Shown: in pieces, positions 51,697-61,974 of the stretch
Layout: each line of letters starts with the position of its first letter
Numbering within the stretch: position 1 is the stretch's first letter
Source: Bryobacteraceae bacterium
GTDB taxonomy: Bacteria > Acidobacteriota > Terriglobia > Bryobacterales > Bryobacteraceae
NCBI GenBank assembly: GCA_029975915.1
Contig: JARKOC010000138.1
Coordinates: forward strand, 124,001 to 188,000
DNA length: 64,000 nt
Direction: 5' to 3'
The notes under the pieces: model-generated
The model's input: the letters and a program-made list of their open reading frames with translations, nothing else
Told to the model about the DNA's origin: nothing
Database searches by the model: none
Translations under genes and position numbers: made by a program

Positions 51697-52526
51697 CGGG
51701 CAGCGATCCCAGATGGGTCCGTTGGGTCCTGATCGCGGTTTCGCTGGCCTTTCTTGCGGTCATGCTCGTGGCCCCGCTGGCGGCCGTCTTCATTGAAGCT
51801 TTCGGCAAGGGAGCGCGGGTTTATTGGCGGAATGTGACAGATCCGGCCACCTTGTCCGCCTTGCGTCTGACGCTGACCGCCGCGGCGATCTCGGCGCCGC
51901 TCAACGCTCTCTCCGGCTTGGCAGCGGCCTGGGCCGTTACGCGGTTTGAATTCCCCGGACGGAGTCTGCTGGTGACGCTGATCGACCTGCCTTTTGCCGT
52001 TTCGCCGGTGATCGCCGGGCTCATCTTCGTAGCCGCATTCGGTTCCCAGAATGTTTTCGGCGGTTGGCTTGCGGATCACGGCTTCCGCGTGATTTTCGCC
52101 ACGCCGGGCATCGTCCTGGCGACCCTCTTCGTCACTTTTCCCTTCGTCGCCCGTGAGTTGATTCCGCTGATGCAGGAACAGGGCTCGGACGACGAGCAGG
52201 CGGCAATCACGCTGGGCGCTTCAGGATGGACGACGTTCTGGCGCATCACGCTGCCGCGAATTCGATTGGCGCTTATGTACGGCCTGATCCTCGCCAACGC
52301 GCGCGCAATCGGCGAGTTTGGCGCCGTCTCTGTCGTCTCCGGCCACATTCGTGGCGTTACCAACACGCTGCCGCTGCATGTCGAGATTCTCTATAACGAG
52401 TACAACTTCACCGGCGCGTTCGCCGTGGCATCGTTGCTGGCGCTGTTCGCGCTTGTGACGATCACGGTCAAGAACGTTCTCGAATGGCGGCTGCGGCGCG
52501 CACGTGAGGAGGCAAGTCAGTCGTGA
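51693..52526 (+). CDS. cysW: Sulfate ABC transporter permease CysW
   Basis: A 277-residue permease starting at the ATG at 51693 that overlaps the cysT stop. It has six hydrophobic segments, [20 protein letters not shown], the EAA loop around [19 protein letters not shown] and the CysW-type ending [19 protein letters not shown] followed by [19 protein letters not shown]. It forms the second half of the sulfate channel. Coupled to cysA by GTGA at 52523-52526. Confidence 0.93.
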   Translation: MTGSDPRWVRWVLIAVSLAFLAVMLVAPLAAVFIEAFGKGARVYWRNVTDPATLSALRLTLTAAAISAPLNALSGLAAAWAVTRFEFPGRSLLVTLIDLPFAVSPVIAGLIFVAAFGSQNVFGGWLADHGFRVIFATPGIVLATLFVTFPFVARELIPLMQEQGSDDEQAAITLGASGWTTFWRITLPRIRLALMYGLILANARAIGEFGAVSVVSGHIRGVTNTLPLHVEILYNEYNFTGAFAVASLLALFALVTITVKNVLEWRLRRAREEASQS

Positions 52527-53554
52527 ACATCGCCCTGGAACATGTCAGCCGCCGTTTCGGCGGATTCACCGCATTGGACGATGTGAGCCTGGAGGTGCGT
52601 CAAGGAGAACTGCTGGCCTTGCTCGGGCCTTCCGGTTCAGGCAAGACGACCCTGCTGCGCATCATCGCCGGCCTGGACGCGCCAGACGACGCCCCTGGCG
52701 CCAGAATCAGCATGGATGGCGAGGAGATTGACTGGCGCAAGCCACGGCCGCATCAAGTGGGCTTCGTCTTCCAGCACTATGCGCTTTTCCGCACGATGAC
52801 CGTTTTCGAGAACATTGCCTTCGGACTACGGGTGAAAAGCAAGGCGGACCGGCCAGACGAAGCGGCGATCCGCGCGCGTGTAAGCGAACTCCTCTCGCTG
52901 ATCCAGCTTGAGGGCGTTGCCGGACGGTATCCGTCCCAGTTATCGGGGGGCCAGCGGCAACGAGTCGCGCTGGCGCGCGCGCTGGCCATCGAGCCGCGCA
53001 TTCTGCTGCTCGACGAACCGTTCGGCGCGCTCGACGCGAAAGTGCGACAAGACCTGCGCCGCTGGTTGCGCAACTTGCACAACAAGATTCCAGTGACCAG
53101 CGTTCTCGTCACCCACGACCAGGAGGAGGCGCTGGAGGTGGCCGACCGCATCGTCATCATGCGTGCCGGCAAGATTGAACAGGTGGGAACGCCCGAGGAG
53201 GTCTTCCATCATCCGAAGTCGGCGTTCGTGATGGACTTCTTGGGCAACGTAAACCTCTTCCATGCTCGATTAGAAGGCGAGGCATCGGGCGAAACGAAGA
53301 CGCGAGTACGCGCGCGTCCCCACGACTTGGAGGTGAGCCGTGTCGAGGGAACCGGCCCGTCCCTGAGAGGCAAGGTGGCACGAATCCAGACTGCTGGCGC
53401 GGTCGTAAAAGTGGAAGTTGTGACCGAAGAAGGGGAAGCGATCCTGGTCGAGATGCCACACGACCGGTTCAGACATTCAGGAATCGCCACTAGCGAGCAG
53501 GTTTTCGTGAGCGTCAAAGACGCGCGGGTCTTCCTGGAAGACTATACAATCTAG
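52523..53554 (+). CDS. cysA: Sulfate ABC transporter ATP-binding protein CysA
   Basis: A 343-residue ATPase with GTG start. Walker A is [13 protein letters not shown], the Q-loop [16 protein letters not shown], the signature [16 protein letters not shown] and Walker [13 protein letters not shown], all in order. The C-terminal 100 residues form a TOBE-like regulatory domain ([17 protein letters not shown]). It powers sulfate or thiosulfate import as the last gene of the operon. The following gene on the opposite strand begins 34 bases beyond its stop. Confidence 0.95.
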   Translation: MNIALEHVSRRFGGFTALDDVSLEVRQGELLALLGPSGSGKTTLLRIIAGLDAPDDAPGARISMDGEEIDWRKPRPHQVGFVFQHYALFRTMTVFENIAFGLRVKSKADRPDEAAIRARVSELLSLIQLEGVAGRYPSQLSGGQRQRVALARALAIEPRILLLDEPFGALDAKVRQDLRRWLRNLHNKIPVTSVLVTHDQEEALEVADRIVIMRAGKIEQVGTPEEVFHHPKSAFVMDFLGNVNLFHARLEGEASGETKTRVRARPHDLEVSRVEGTGPSLRGKVARIQTAGAVVKVEVVTEEGEAILVEMPHDRFRHSGIATSEQVFVSVKDARVFLEDYTI

Positions 53555-53588
53555 TGCCGCTGGAGGACAATTAACTGCCGCTCTCGCC

Positions 53589-54098
53589 CTAACGAACCCA
53601 GACCGCAATCCGAAAGAAGAGCAAGACCATCAGCGCGAAGACCGCCAACTGGACCGCAATCACAACGAACAGGAACCGGCGCATTCGCCGAGGCTGCGGG
53701 GCGGAGTAATCCAGCGAGGGCCGTCTCATCGTGGCGCCAGAGGACGCCAGCCTCAGATCGGATTCGTTCACGCCGGTGCGCACAGGATGGATAAATCTGT
53801 AGCCTCCACCGTCCAGGCGTGTGAAGTATCGCGGCGACGTCAGTGAATCGTTCAACACCTCGCGCAGACGCGTTGCGGCTCCGTCGAGGAGACGCTCGCC
53901 ATCCAGAAAGTTCGCCGACGGCCATAGATGGGAACGCAGCTCCATACTCGTGAATCCGGCGCCCTCGTGCTGGACCAGGAATGCCAGCAAGCGGAGCGCA
54001 TCGGGGTCAATCCGGCGGCGCTCCCCGGCGCGCCAGAACTGCGAGGTCGCAGGTTCTAAGAGAAACTCCCCGAACCTGTAGACGATGCGATCGGACAT
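53589..54098 (-). CDS. Membrane-anchored winged-helix (OmpR/CadC-type) regulator, short form
   Basis: A 169-residue protein. Residues 5-100 are an OmpR-type winged helix (YRFGEFLLEPATSQFWRAGE, LRLLAFLVQHEGAGFTSMEL, RYFTRLDGGGYRFIHPV). After a 35-residue linker, a single transmembrane helix (FLFVVIAVQLAVFALMVLLF) ends the protein with only eight further residues. In related acidobacterial proteins the helix is followed by TPR or propeller sensor domains; here no periplasmic sensor exists. It lies 58 bases downstream of the efflux operon in the same direction and might regulate it. Confidence 0.82.
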   Translation of the reverse strand: MSDRIVYRFGEFLLEPATSQFWRAGERRRIDPDALRLLAFLVQHEGAGFTSMELRSHLWPSANFLDGERLLDGAATRLREVLNDSLTSPRYFTRLDGGGYRFIHPVRTGVNESDLRLASSGATMRRPSLDYSAPQPRRMRRFLFVVIAVQLAVFALMVLLFFRIAVWVR

Positions 54099-54156
54099 GG
54101 ACGCCCGTCCTTCCGCACGATTCCTAGCAGGCTGGCCCGGCGGGGTAAAGGGGCTG

Positions 54157-54341
<185 letters not shown>

Positions 54342-54345
<4 letters not shown>

Positions 54346-57300
54346 TGTGTTTTGCTCCTCTGATTGGCGATGTAGTAGACGATCGGAACTGTGACGCGCG
54401 ACAACAGGAGCGAAGCGATCTCGCCCGCCATCAGCGCGATGGCCAGACCCTGGAAGATCGGGTCGAACAGGATGACGGCGCTGCCGACGACAACCGCCGC
54501 GGCGGTAAGCATCATCGGTCTGAACCGGACCGCGCCGGCGTCGATGACGGCCTCATCAAGAGGCATTCCCTCTTTCAGCCGCAACTCAATGAAGTCGACC
54601 AGGATGATCGAGTTCCGCACGACGATGCCCGCGCCGGCGATGAAGCCGATCATCGAGGTAGCCGTGAAGAACGCGTCCATGGCCCCGTGCGCCGGCAGTA
54701 TACCGACCAGCGAGAAAGGAATGGCGGCCATGATGATCAGCGGCGTCAGGAAGCTCTGGAACCAGCCGACAACAAGCAGATAAATCAGCACCAGAACGGC
54801 GGCGAAGGCGATGCCGAGATCGCGGAACACCTCGTAGGTGATGTGCCACTCGCCGTCCCACTTCATAGCGTATTTGGCGTCGTCGCCCGGTTGAGCAGCG
54901 GTGAACTGTTCGATCTCGTAGCCGCCGTCCACCTTCAACTTCGAGATCTTCGGGCCGAGACTCAGAATGGCGTACACGGGCGATTCCATGATGCCCGCCA
55001 CGTCGGCGGTTACATAGGAAACCGGCATCAGGTTCTTATGGTAGATGTTCGTGTCAGCGGTGGTGGTTTCGATCCGCACAAGTTCCGACAGCGGTACCAG
55101 ATTGCCCGCGCGGCCCATCACCTTGAGGGAAGCGAGGCTCGCGGTTTCGCTGCGCGTGGCCCGGTCCAACCGGACAACGATCGGGATGTCCTCCTTGGAC
55201 TGATCGACGTGCAGCAAACCGGCTGTCATCCCCGCTGAGGCGGTCATGAGTGTTTGGGCAATGTCGGATGTGGAGACGCCGTTGAGGGCAGCTTTTTCGC
55301 GATCGACGTGCCATACGAGTTTCTCTTGCGGATCCTCCAGGTACATGTCGGCATCAACGACTCCATTGGTCGAGTCGAAGATTTCCAGTATCTGTTTGGC
55401 GATTCTGTCGCGGCCCTCGGCCGTTGGTCCATAGACCTCAGCAACCAGGGTCTGCAACACCGGCGGCCCAGGCGGAACCTCGGCGACCTTGATGCGCGCA
55501 TTCGCCTCCTTCGCAATGGGCAGCAGCCGTTGCCGGACCGCTTTGGCGATGTCGTGAGAGGCGCGGTCGCGGTCATGCTTGGGCAGCAGGTTCACCTGAA
55601 TGTCCGCCATGTTCGAGCCGCGCCGCAGGAAGTAATGGCGCACCAAGCCGTTGAAGTTGTAAGGCGACGCCGTGCCGGCGTAGGTCTGTACATTCACCAC
55701 TTCCGGTTCGCCGAAAGTCGCCTGGGCGAGCCGGCGGGCGACCTGCTCAGTCTGCTCGAGCGGCGTGCCTTCGGGCATGTCGATGATCACCTGGAACTCG
55801 CTCTTGTTGTCGAAAGGCAGCATCTTCACTTTGACGAACTCGACATAGACCAGCGCGCACGATCCGAGCAGCAGCACTGTGACCAGCCCAAGGAAGCCGT
55901 AACGATAGGTTGGGATGTGGATGAGCTTGTTCATGATGCGCCGGTACTGAAGCGTAAAGCGGTCCTCGGCGTGTTCGTCGCCGTGGCTGGCGTCGCGCTT
56001 CAACAGCCGGATCGCCGCCCATGGAGTGACGAGGAAGGCAACGATGAGCGAGAAGATCATCGCGGCCGTGGCGCCGATCGGAATCGGACGCATGTACGGT
56101 CCCATCAACCCGCGGACAAAGGCCATCGGCAGAATGGCGGCGATGACGGCCAGTGTGGCCAGAATGGTCGGGTTGCCGACCTCATCAACCGCCTCGACTG
56201 CGATGTCGGCGATGGAACGGTCCTTGTTGCCCGGCAGGCGGTAGTGCCGGACGACGTTTTCGACGACGACGATCGCGTCGTCCACTAATATTCCGATAGA
56301 AAAGATGAGCGCGAACAGGGTAATGCGGTTCAGCGTGTAGCCGTAGAGATAGAAGACCGTCAGCGTCAACGCCAGTGTGACAGGAATAGCAATGAAGACA
56401 ATCCAACTCTCGCGCCAGCCCAACACAAATGCGATCAGCAAACTGACGCTGACCACGGCGATGCCCATGTGGAACAGCAATTCGTTCGATTTTTCGGCCG
56501 CCGTTTCGCCATAGTGCCGTGTGATGGTCAGGTCGACATCGCTGGGGATCAGGCGGCCCTTGAGCGCGTCCACCTTTGCCAGGACGTTGTGCGCGACATC
56601 GACGGCGTTTGTCGATTTGCGCTTGGCGACGGAGATGGTGACCGCCGGCTCGAAACCCTGGCCAGACGAGAAGTTGACGTACTGCGTTGGCTCCTCGCCT
56701 CCATCCACAATGTCGGCGACGTCGCGCAGATAGACCGGTTTGCCGCCGGATGCGGCAACCACCACCCGCTTGGCGTCTTCCGCGTCTCGCAGGAACGAGC
56801 CGGCCTCGAGGATGAACTCGCGGTTGGCCGACACGGCCTGCCCCGCCGGCAGCTTGGTGTTTGAAGATTGCAACGCCCCCACCACCTGGAGGGGAGAGAG
56901 GTTGAATGCGCTCAACCTGCCGGCGTCCAACGTCACCCGCAACTGCCGGCGCTGGCCGCCGAGGATGGTTACTTCACTGACATCGGGAACCTGTTTGATG
57001 GAATCATGGACCTGGGCGGCGATCTGGCGCAGCGCGAAATCGTCGTAGCGCTTCGAATGCAGCGTAAGGGCGAGGATCGGCACATCGTCGATCGAGCGAG
57101 GCTTGACCAGCGGAGGCGTCGCGCCAGGGGGAACCAGGTCGAAGTTGGCGTGCATCTTCTGGTTGAGCCGGACGATGGCGTTCTCTTCGTTTTCGCCGAC
57201 CTTGAACCGGACGATTGCCATCGCGCCGCCCGGCGAAGAGGTCGAGTAGATATACTCGACGCCGGGGATCTCCCAAAGGAACTTCTCCATCGGCTTGGTG

Positions 57301-57518
57301 ATGCGTTCCTCGACCTCCTTGGCCGAAGCGCCGGGGAAGCCGACGAAGATGTCGACCATAGGAACGATGATCTGCGGCTCTTCCTCGCGCGGCAGCATGA
57401 AGACGCTAAACGTGCCGAGCATCAGGGAAGCGATGATGAACAGCGGCGTGAGCTTGGAGTTGATCCAGGCCGCCGCCATTTTCCCGGCGATGCCGAGAGC
57501 GGGTTTCTCCTGGTTCAC
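54342..57518 (-). CDS. RND-family efflux permease (AcrB/CusA superfamily)
   Basis: A 1058-residue inner-membrane pump with GTG start. It begins [18 protein letters not shown] (TM1), contains the proton-relay pair in [18 protein letters not shown] in TM4, and the second half repeats the fold with [20 protein letters not shown]. Periplasmic docking blocks include [20 protein letters not shown] and [18 protein letters not shown]. The pump exports drugs, metals or lipids from periplasm through the TolC partner; the substrate cannot be deduced. It is coupled to the adaptor upstream (GTGA at 57515-57518) and to the DUF2892 gene downstream. Confidence 0.94.
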
Positions 57519-58669
57519 TGCCGCACCTCGATCTTGGAGCCGTCGGTAAGCGCCGCCGGCGGGTTGGTGACGATTCGGTCGCCGGGCATCAGTCCGGATA
57601 TCACTTCATAGCCGCCCTCAACCTTTGCGCCGGTCTTGATGAGCCTCGCGCGCGCCGTGCCGCCGTCGGCGACGTACACGCTCTGAATCTGTCCCTGGGT
57701 GCGGATGGAGGCTTCAGGCGCTACAAGGGCCTGCTTCTCGCCGGCCGGGAAGATGGCGCGGCCGAAAAGCCCCGAGCGAATCAGCGGCGAGCCCGGCAGA
57801 TCAATCCTCGCCGTGAACGTGCGCGAGACCGGGTCCATCGCCGGAACGATCTCCGAGACGCGCGCCTCGATCTCTCTGTCAAGCGAGTCGAGCCGGACTT
57901 TCACCTTGGAACCCGTCTTCACAGCGGCGATTCGCGATTCCTCGACGGCGGCTTCCAGCCGGTAGGCTCCCGCCTGCTCGATAACGAGGATCGGCATACC
58001 CGGGGCGGCCAACATACCTGGCTCAGCCTTGCGCTCGACCACAATGCCGGTAAACGGCGCCTTCACTTCGGTGTACGCTTTATTGACCGATGCCTGCGCG
58101 AGGCCCGATTCGGCCTGGGCGATCTTGGCCTGAAGTTGAGATCGTTTGGCCACTGCCATTTGGTGGTTGGCGACGGCCATTCTATGCTTTGCCTGGACCT
58201 CGTCGAACTCTTGGCTGGTAATCGACTTTTGGTCGTAAAGCGACTGCATCCGCTTCAGCGTCGACGTGGCCAGGTCCAGTTGCGCCTTGGCTGCGGCGAT
58301 GGCGTTATCCACCTCCGGAACTGCCGCCCGGGCTTCGGCAACGCCGGCCTTAGCCTGCGCCACGGCGTCGTCGATCTCCTTGGCATCAATCACGGCCACG
58401 GTCTGGCCGGCGCGGACTGTGTCACCAGCCTGCGCGCCGACCGAACGAATGTAGCCCATGATGCGCGCCGACAGCACGCTGGTCGTCCTGGCGCGGACTG
58501 TGCCTGTGGCTTCATAGACCGCCGCCACAGCCGCCGGCCGGACCTCAACGAGGTTGACCGCAATGGCCGGACCCTGAGCTGAGGTCTTCTTCTCCGCCGG
58601 TTGTGATCCGCATCCGGTCAGCAGCAGGGCGGCGGGGGCAAGGGGAATGAGAATTTTACTTGAGAACAT
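57515..58669 (-). CDS. RND efflux periplasmic adaptor lipoprotein
   Basis: A 384-residue HlyD/AcrA-type adaptor. ATG at 58669, preceded by GGAG with a 7-base spacer, is preferred over 58681. It has a lipoprotein signal, [15 protein letters not shown], a lipoyl half-motif ([19 protein letters not shown]), a helical hairpin of about 90 residues, the second lipoyl half ([20 protein letters not shown]) and a beta-barrel. It bridges the pump and the TolC channel. The gene starts inside the last codons of the tolC-like gene, so the operon order is channel, adaptor, pump, DUF2892. Confidence 0.93.
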   Translation of the reverse strand: MFSSKILIPLAPAALLLTGCGSQPAEKKTSAQGPAIAVNLVEVRPAAVAAVYEATGTVRARTTSVLSARIMGYIRSVGAQAGDTVRAGQTVAVIDAKEIDDAVAQAKAGVAEARAAVPEVDNAIAAAKAQLDLATSTLKRMQSLYDQKSITSQEFDEVQAKHRMAVANHQMAVAKRSQLQAKIAQAESGLAQASVNKAYTEVKAPFTGIVVERKAEPGMLAAPGMPILVIEQAGAYRLEAAVEESRIAAVKTGSKVKVRLDSLDREIEARVSEIVPAMDPVSRTFTARIDLPGSPLIRSGLFGRAIFPAGEKQALVAPEASIRTQGQIQSVYVADGGTARARLIKTGAKVEGGYEVISGLMPGDRIVTNPPAALTDGSKIEVRQ

Positions 58670-59975
58670 CGCTGGCTCCATTCAAAGTTCCGGCGGCGGC
58701 CTCGAGGGCAATGGCCGCCATTCTCTGGTCGTAGATCGCGGCCAGGCGCCGCGTGCGCGCGTCGAGCAACGCCGTGTCGGCGCGCAGAATATCGGTCACA
58801 TTGGCCAAGCCGTTCGAATAGCGGTTGCGCAAAATGCGCAAGCTCTCCTCCGCCTGAGCCACGGTCGCCTCCGTCACGGCAATCCGTTCGGAAGCGGCGA
58901 GCGCATCGGTCCTCGCCTTCCTGACTTGCAGGGACAAAGCGGATTGAAGCTGTTTCTCGGTCGCCCGCGCCGCCGCGGCCTGTTGAAGCGCCTCATTCTG
59001 CATCTGTTTGGACCGGTTGCCGTCAAACAAGTTCCAGCGGAGAGAGGCGGCGATCATCCAGTTAGCTCCTCCCTTGTTGACGAACTGCTGGCGGTCGGCC
59101 TCGAAGATGCCCCGGAACGCGATTTGCGGAAGCCGCTGGGAGCGCGCCTGCACCGCCTGTTCGCCCGCCAGATCCACAGCCAAACGAACCTGGCGCAATT
59201 CAGCCCGCTGGAGGGCCGGCGCCTCTGAGGCGAGTTGAGCGGCCGTCAGCGGGGTGGTTAGTTCATGCTGCGTATCCAACGGCAGGCCCAGCGCCTCGTT
59301 CAGCGCCGCCATCCCGATCTCAACGTCATATTTCCGGCGGATCTGCTGCTCCCGCATGGCTGAGACGTGGACTTGTACGCTGAGAACGTCAGCATCGGTC
59401 GCCATGCCCGCATCGCGGACAGTTTGGGCGCGCTTCAGGTCGGCTTCGGCGGATCTGAGCGCATCCTCGGCCACTTTGAGCGCCTGCCGCGCCAGCGTTA
59501 CCCCATGATAAGCGCGGGCCACACCGGCCACCACCTGCTGTTCCACCGCCCTCTTTTCTTCATCAGACATCTGCCTTGATAGCGTCGCGGCACGGATGCC
59601 CGACTTGGTCCTGCCAAAATCGTAGATCGTTTGGTCGGCCACCAACTGCGACTGGAAGTTGTTCAAGGCATCGGGCCGGTTCAAGCTCTTGATATTGAAA
59701 TTCGCTTCGGTAAACTGGCGCTGGGTCAGCAGAGCGCCAAAAACGTACACCGGGTTATTGCCGCGCTGAAAGGCCTCTTGGTAAGCCAAATTCGGCATCC
59801 AGCCCGACCGGGCTTGCTCAATTCTGGCCTCTGCGGCCTTGACGCGCGCGGCCGCAGCTTCTATGGACGGGTGCCGCGTCAGGGCCTGGCGCACGGCTTC
59901 ATCGAGAGTGAGTTGACTCTGGCCCGGCAAGAGCGCGGACCAGAGCACAAATGGAATAAATCGTGCGGATTTCAT
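58656..59975 (-). CDS. TolC-family outer-membrane efflux channel
   Basis: A 439-residue protein with a signal peptide (KSARFIPFVLWSALLPGQ) and two OEP repeats, each with long helices: LTLDEAVRQALTRHPSIEAA at the start of the first and LRQVRLAVDLAGEQAVQARS at the start of the second. GNNPVYVFGALLTQRQFTEA and WNLFDGNRSKQMQNEALQ are typical strand-helix junctions. It forms the trimeric outer-membrane duct for the pump encoded downstream. The 117-base divergent gap to the OsmC gene contains TCACCTC (59985-59991) and GAGGTGA (60013-60019), a possible shared operator. Confidence 0.93.
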   Translation of the reverse strand: MKSARFIPFVLWSALLPGQSQLTLDEAVRQALTRHPSIEAAAARVKAAEARIEQARSGWMPNLAYQEAFQRGNNPVYVFGALLTQRQFTEANFNIKSLNRPDALNNFQSQLVADQTIYDFGRTKSGIRAATLSRQMSDEEKRAVEQQVVAGVARAYHGVTLARQALKVAEDALRSAEADLKRAQTVRDAGMATDADVLSVQVHVSAMREQQIRRKYDVEIGMAALNEALGLPLDTQHELTTPLTAAQLASEAPALQRAELRQVRLAVDLAGEQAVQARSQRLPQIAFRGIFEADRQQFVNKGGANWMIAASLRWNLFDGNRSKQMQNEALQQAAAARATEKQLQSALSLQVRKARTDALAASERIAVTEATVAQAEESLRILRNRYSNGLANVTDILRADTALLDARTRRLAAIYDQRMAAIALEAAAGTLNGASDVLK

Positions 59976-60092
59976 TGGGGGGATTCACCTCTTAAGATGC
60001 GCTCGGGCGGTCGAGGTGACGCAAACAGAGCTGGTTTCGAAGGGCTGTCACCCTGGCTCGCGAACAGCATCAAAAACAATGGAAGAGAGCAC

Positions 60093-60503
60093 ATGGAACT
60101 AACGGTCAACTATCTCGGCAACGTCCAGTTCGAAGCCGAAACCCGCGGCCACAAGCTGATCTGCGACCAGCCCTATGAGAATCGCGGTGACAACGACGGC
60201 ATGACTCCGCCGGAGCTGCTTCTGGCCTCGCTCGCGACATGCGCCGGCTATTATGCTGTCGAGTATCTTAAGACACGCAATCTGCCATTGGAAGGGCTGC
60301 GCGTTAAAATCAACGCCGAGAAAGCGAAGAATCCCGCACGATTGAGCAAGTTTGTCATTGGCGTCGAGGCTCCGGAGTTGACCGATGATGAGCACATTGA
60401 GGGAGTCCGGCGGTCGGTCGAGAAATGCCTCATCAAGAACACTCTGCTGGTGGCGCCGGAAATTGAGTTAGCAGTCCGGCCCCTTGAAACGGTGGCTGGC
60501 TGA
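60093..60503 (+). CDS. OsmC-family peroxiredoxin-like protein
   Basis: A 136-residue OsmC protein starting at the ATG at 60093; longer in-frame extensions lie antisense to tolC and are rejected. The two catalytic cysteines stand in LASLATCAGYYAVEYLK and RRSVEKCLIKNTLLV, and the arginine/glutamate partners are in place (DGMTPPELLLASL). The family reduces organic hydroperoxides with dihydrolipoyl or thiol donors. A second, about 60% similar OsmC gene follows 98 bases later, and the TolC/RND operon is divergent. Confidence 0.93.
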   Translation: MELTVNYLGNVQFEAETRGHKLICDQPYENRGDNDGMTPPELLLASLATCAGYYAVEYLKTRNLPLEGLRVKINAEKAKNPARLSKFVIGVEAPELTDDEHIEGVRRSVEKCLIKNTLLVAPEIELAVRPLETVAG

Positions 60504-60601
60504 AGGCGGCGCACGCACGGCGCTGCCACGGAACGTATTGAGAAGAGTCTCAGGTGTCACGCGGGGCCCGGTCGCGGCATCTGCTAGGGCCGGAGGGAAA
60601 A

Positions 60602-61024
60602 ATGGAAATAATCGTCGATCATCTCGGGAACTTCCAATTTGAAGCCCAGACGCGCGGCCATAAGGTAGTTTGCGACCAGCCGGTTGAGGACGGCGGAGAC
60701 GACGAGGCCATGACTCCGACCGAGTTGTTCGTGGCTTCGCTGGCGGCCTGTTCCGCTTACTATGCGGCTTACTATCTAAAAGCACGCAACTTGCCCCGCG
60801 AAGGCTTCCGCGTCCGCGTGAATGCCGAGAAGGCCACCAGCCCGGCCCGCATCAGCAAGTTCTCCGTCATCGTTGAAGTTCCTGGCGTGAGCGACCCGCA
60901 CCATATCGAAGGGGTGAAACGATCCGTGGCCAAGTGCCTGGTCAAGAATACCCTGATGATGCCGCCCGAGTTCGGAGTCGATGTCATTGGCGCCGGGCCT
61001 GACCCGGGGCCGGCGGCACAGTAG
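60602..61024 (+). CDS. Second OsmC-family protein, tandem paralogue
   Basis: A 140-residue OsmC protein preceded by CGGAGGGAA. Both catalytic cysteines remain (LAACSAYYAAYYLK and RSVAKCLVKNTLMM) and the general layout mirrors the gene upstream (DHLGNFQFEAQTRGHKVVCD compared with NYLGNVQFEAETRGHKLICD), so the pair is a recent duplication. A proline/glycine tail of ten residues is unique to this copy. The two may differ in substrate or in redox partner. The sigma-factor gene begins 24 bases later. Confidence 0.93.
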   Translation: MEIIVDHLGNFQFEAQTRGHKVVCDQPVEDGGDDEAMTPTELFVASLAACSAYYAAYYLKARNLPREGFRVRVNAEKATSPARISKFSVIVEVPGVSDPHHIEGVKRSVAKCLVKNTLMMPPEFGVDVIGAGPDPGPAAQ

Positions 61025-61048
61025 CGAAGTTTTCTCTACCATGGAGGG

Positions 61049-61642
61049 GTGGCTAAACAACCCCACCCGGAAGTGGAATGGGCCCGGAAGCTGATGGAGG
61101 GCGACGCCTCGGCGTTCACGCCCTTCGTGGAAAGCTTTCAGGCGAAGATTTTCCAATACACCTGGCTCACTTGTGGCCAGAGAGAGGACGCGGAAGAAGT
61201 GGCGCAGGAGACCCTGCTCAAAGTCTTCGAAAACTTCGACCAGTTGCGCGATCCAGAACATGTCCGCGCCTGGGTCTTCCGCATCGCCAAGAACTTCTGC
61301 CTGATGAAACGCCGCCGGAGCGTTTTCGCCCCTGAGCGAGAACTCTCCCTCGACGAACTTTTGCCTTCTTCAGACGGCGAACGGACACTCCAGATTCCGG
61401 ATAGCTCCGAGGCGGTCGAAACCTCGATGCTCAGGGGCGAGTTGAACTCCCGGCTGGAGGCCGCCATCCGTGAACTGCCCGAGATCTATCGCAGCGTCGT
61501 GCTTCTCCGCGACGTCGAAGAGCTTTCCACCGCCGATGCGGCGGCCATCCTCGACGTGAGCGAGGACGTGGTCAAGCAACGATTGCATCGCGGCCGCCTG
61601 GCCCTGCGCAAAGCGCTGGCGTCCTATGTGGAGGCAAAATGA
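61049..61642 (+). CDS. ECF-type RNA polymerase sigma factor
   Basis: A 197-residue sigma-70 family factor, GTG start placed at 61049 directly after GGAGGGG; a second GTG at 61073 is possible. Region 2 is ASAFTPFVESFQAKIFQYTW with GQREDAEEVAQETLLKVFEN; region 4 is LPEIYRSVVLLRDVEELSTA and AAILDVSEDVVKQRLHRGRL. Regions 1 and 3 are absent, as in ECF factors. The anti-sigma gene overlaps its stop (ATGA at 61639-61642). Adjacent OsmC genes suggest a thiol or peroxide stress regulon. Confidence 0.93.
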   Translation: MAKQPHPEVEWARKLMEGDASAFTPFVESFQAKIFQYTWLTCGQREDAEEVAQETLLKVFENFDQLRDPEHVRAWVFRIAKNFCLMKRRRSVFAPERELSLDELLPSSDGERTLQIPDSSEAVETSMLRGELNSRLEAAIRELPEIYRSVVLLRDVEELSTADAAAILDVSEDVVKQRLHRGRLALRKALASYVEAK

Positions 61643-61947
61643 GCGGCCACCAGCACAACCACAAGCAGCATCAACACGGCGGCAAGGACCCGGCCTGTCT
61701 TGAGATCTTCGCGCGCCTGTCGGAATACCTCGACGGGGACCTGCCCGCCGAGGACTGCGCTGAAGTCGAGGCACACATTGCAGACTGCCCGCCGTGTGTC
61801 GAGTTTCTGAAGGACCTCCGAAGGTCGGTGGAAGCCTCCCACAGATTCAAGGTGCCTGCCGCTCCTGCGCCAGTGGACGCCGAACTGCGAGACCGTTTGT
61901 CAAAGGCTTGGACGGAGGCGCTGGCCAGAAGGAAAGCCGCCTCCTGA
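61639..61947 (+). CDS. Soluble zinc-binding anti-sigma factor with a His-rich N-terminus
   Basis: A 102-residue protein. The ZAS (zf-HC2) motif is intact: CLEIFARLSEYLDGDLP near residue 20 and AHIADCPPCVEFLK with the His-x3-Cys-x2-Cys ligands. There is no transmembrane helix, so it acts in the cytoplasm, releasing the sigma factor when thiols are oxidised or metal is lost. Unusually, residues 4-13 are HQHNHKQHQH, which could bind nickel, zinc or copper and tune the response. The last 30 residues (DAELRDRLSKAWTEALARR) form a helix likely contacting sigma. Confidence 0.92.
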   Translation: MSGHQHNHKQHQHGGKDPACLEIFARLSEYLDGDLPAEDCAEVEAHIADCPPCVEFLKDLRRSVEASHRFKVPAAPAPVDAELRDRLSKAWTEALARRKAAS

Positions 61948-61974
61948 CAGACTTCAGCCGGCAACGCCAAAGCC

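Noticed and set aside
59631..60092. N-terminal extension of the first OsmC gene
   Set aside because: It is antisense to tolC and OsmC proteins start at the MELTVNYLG-type segment.
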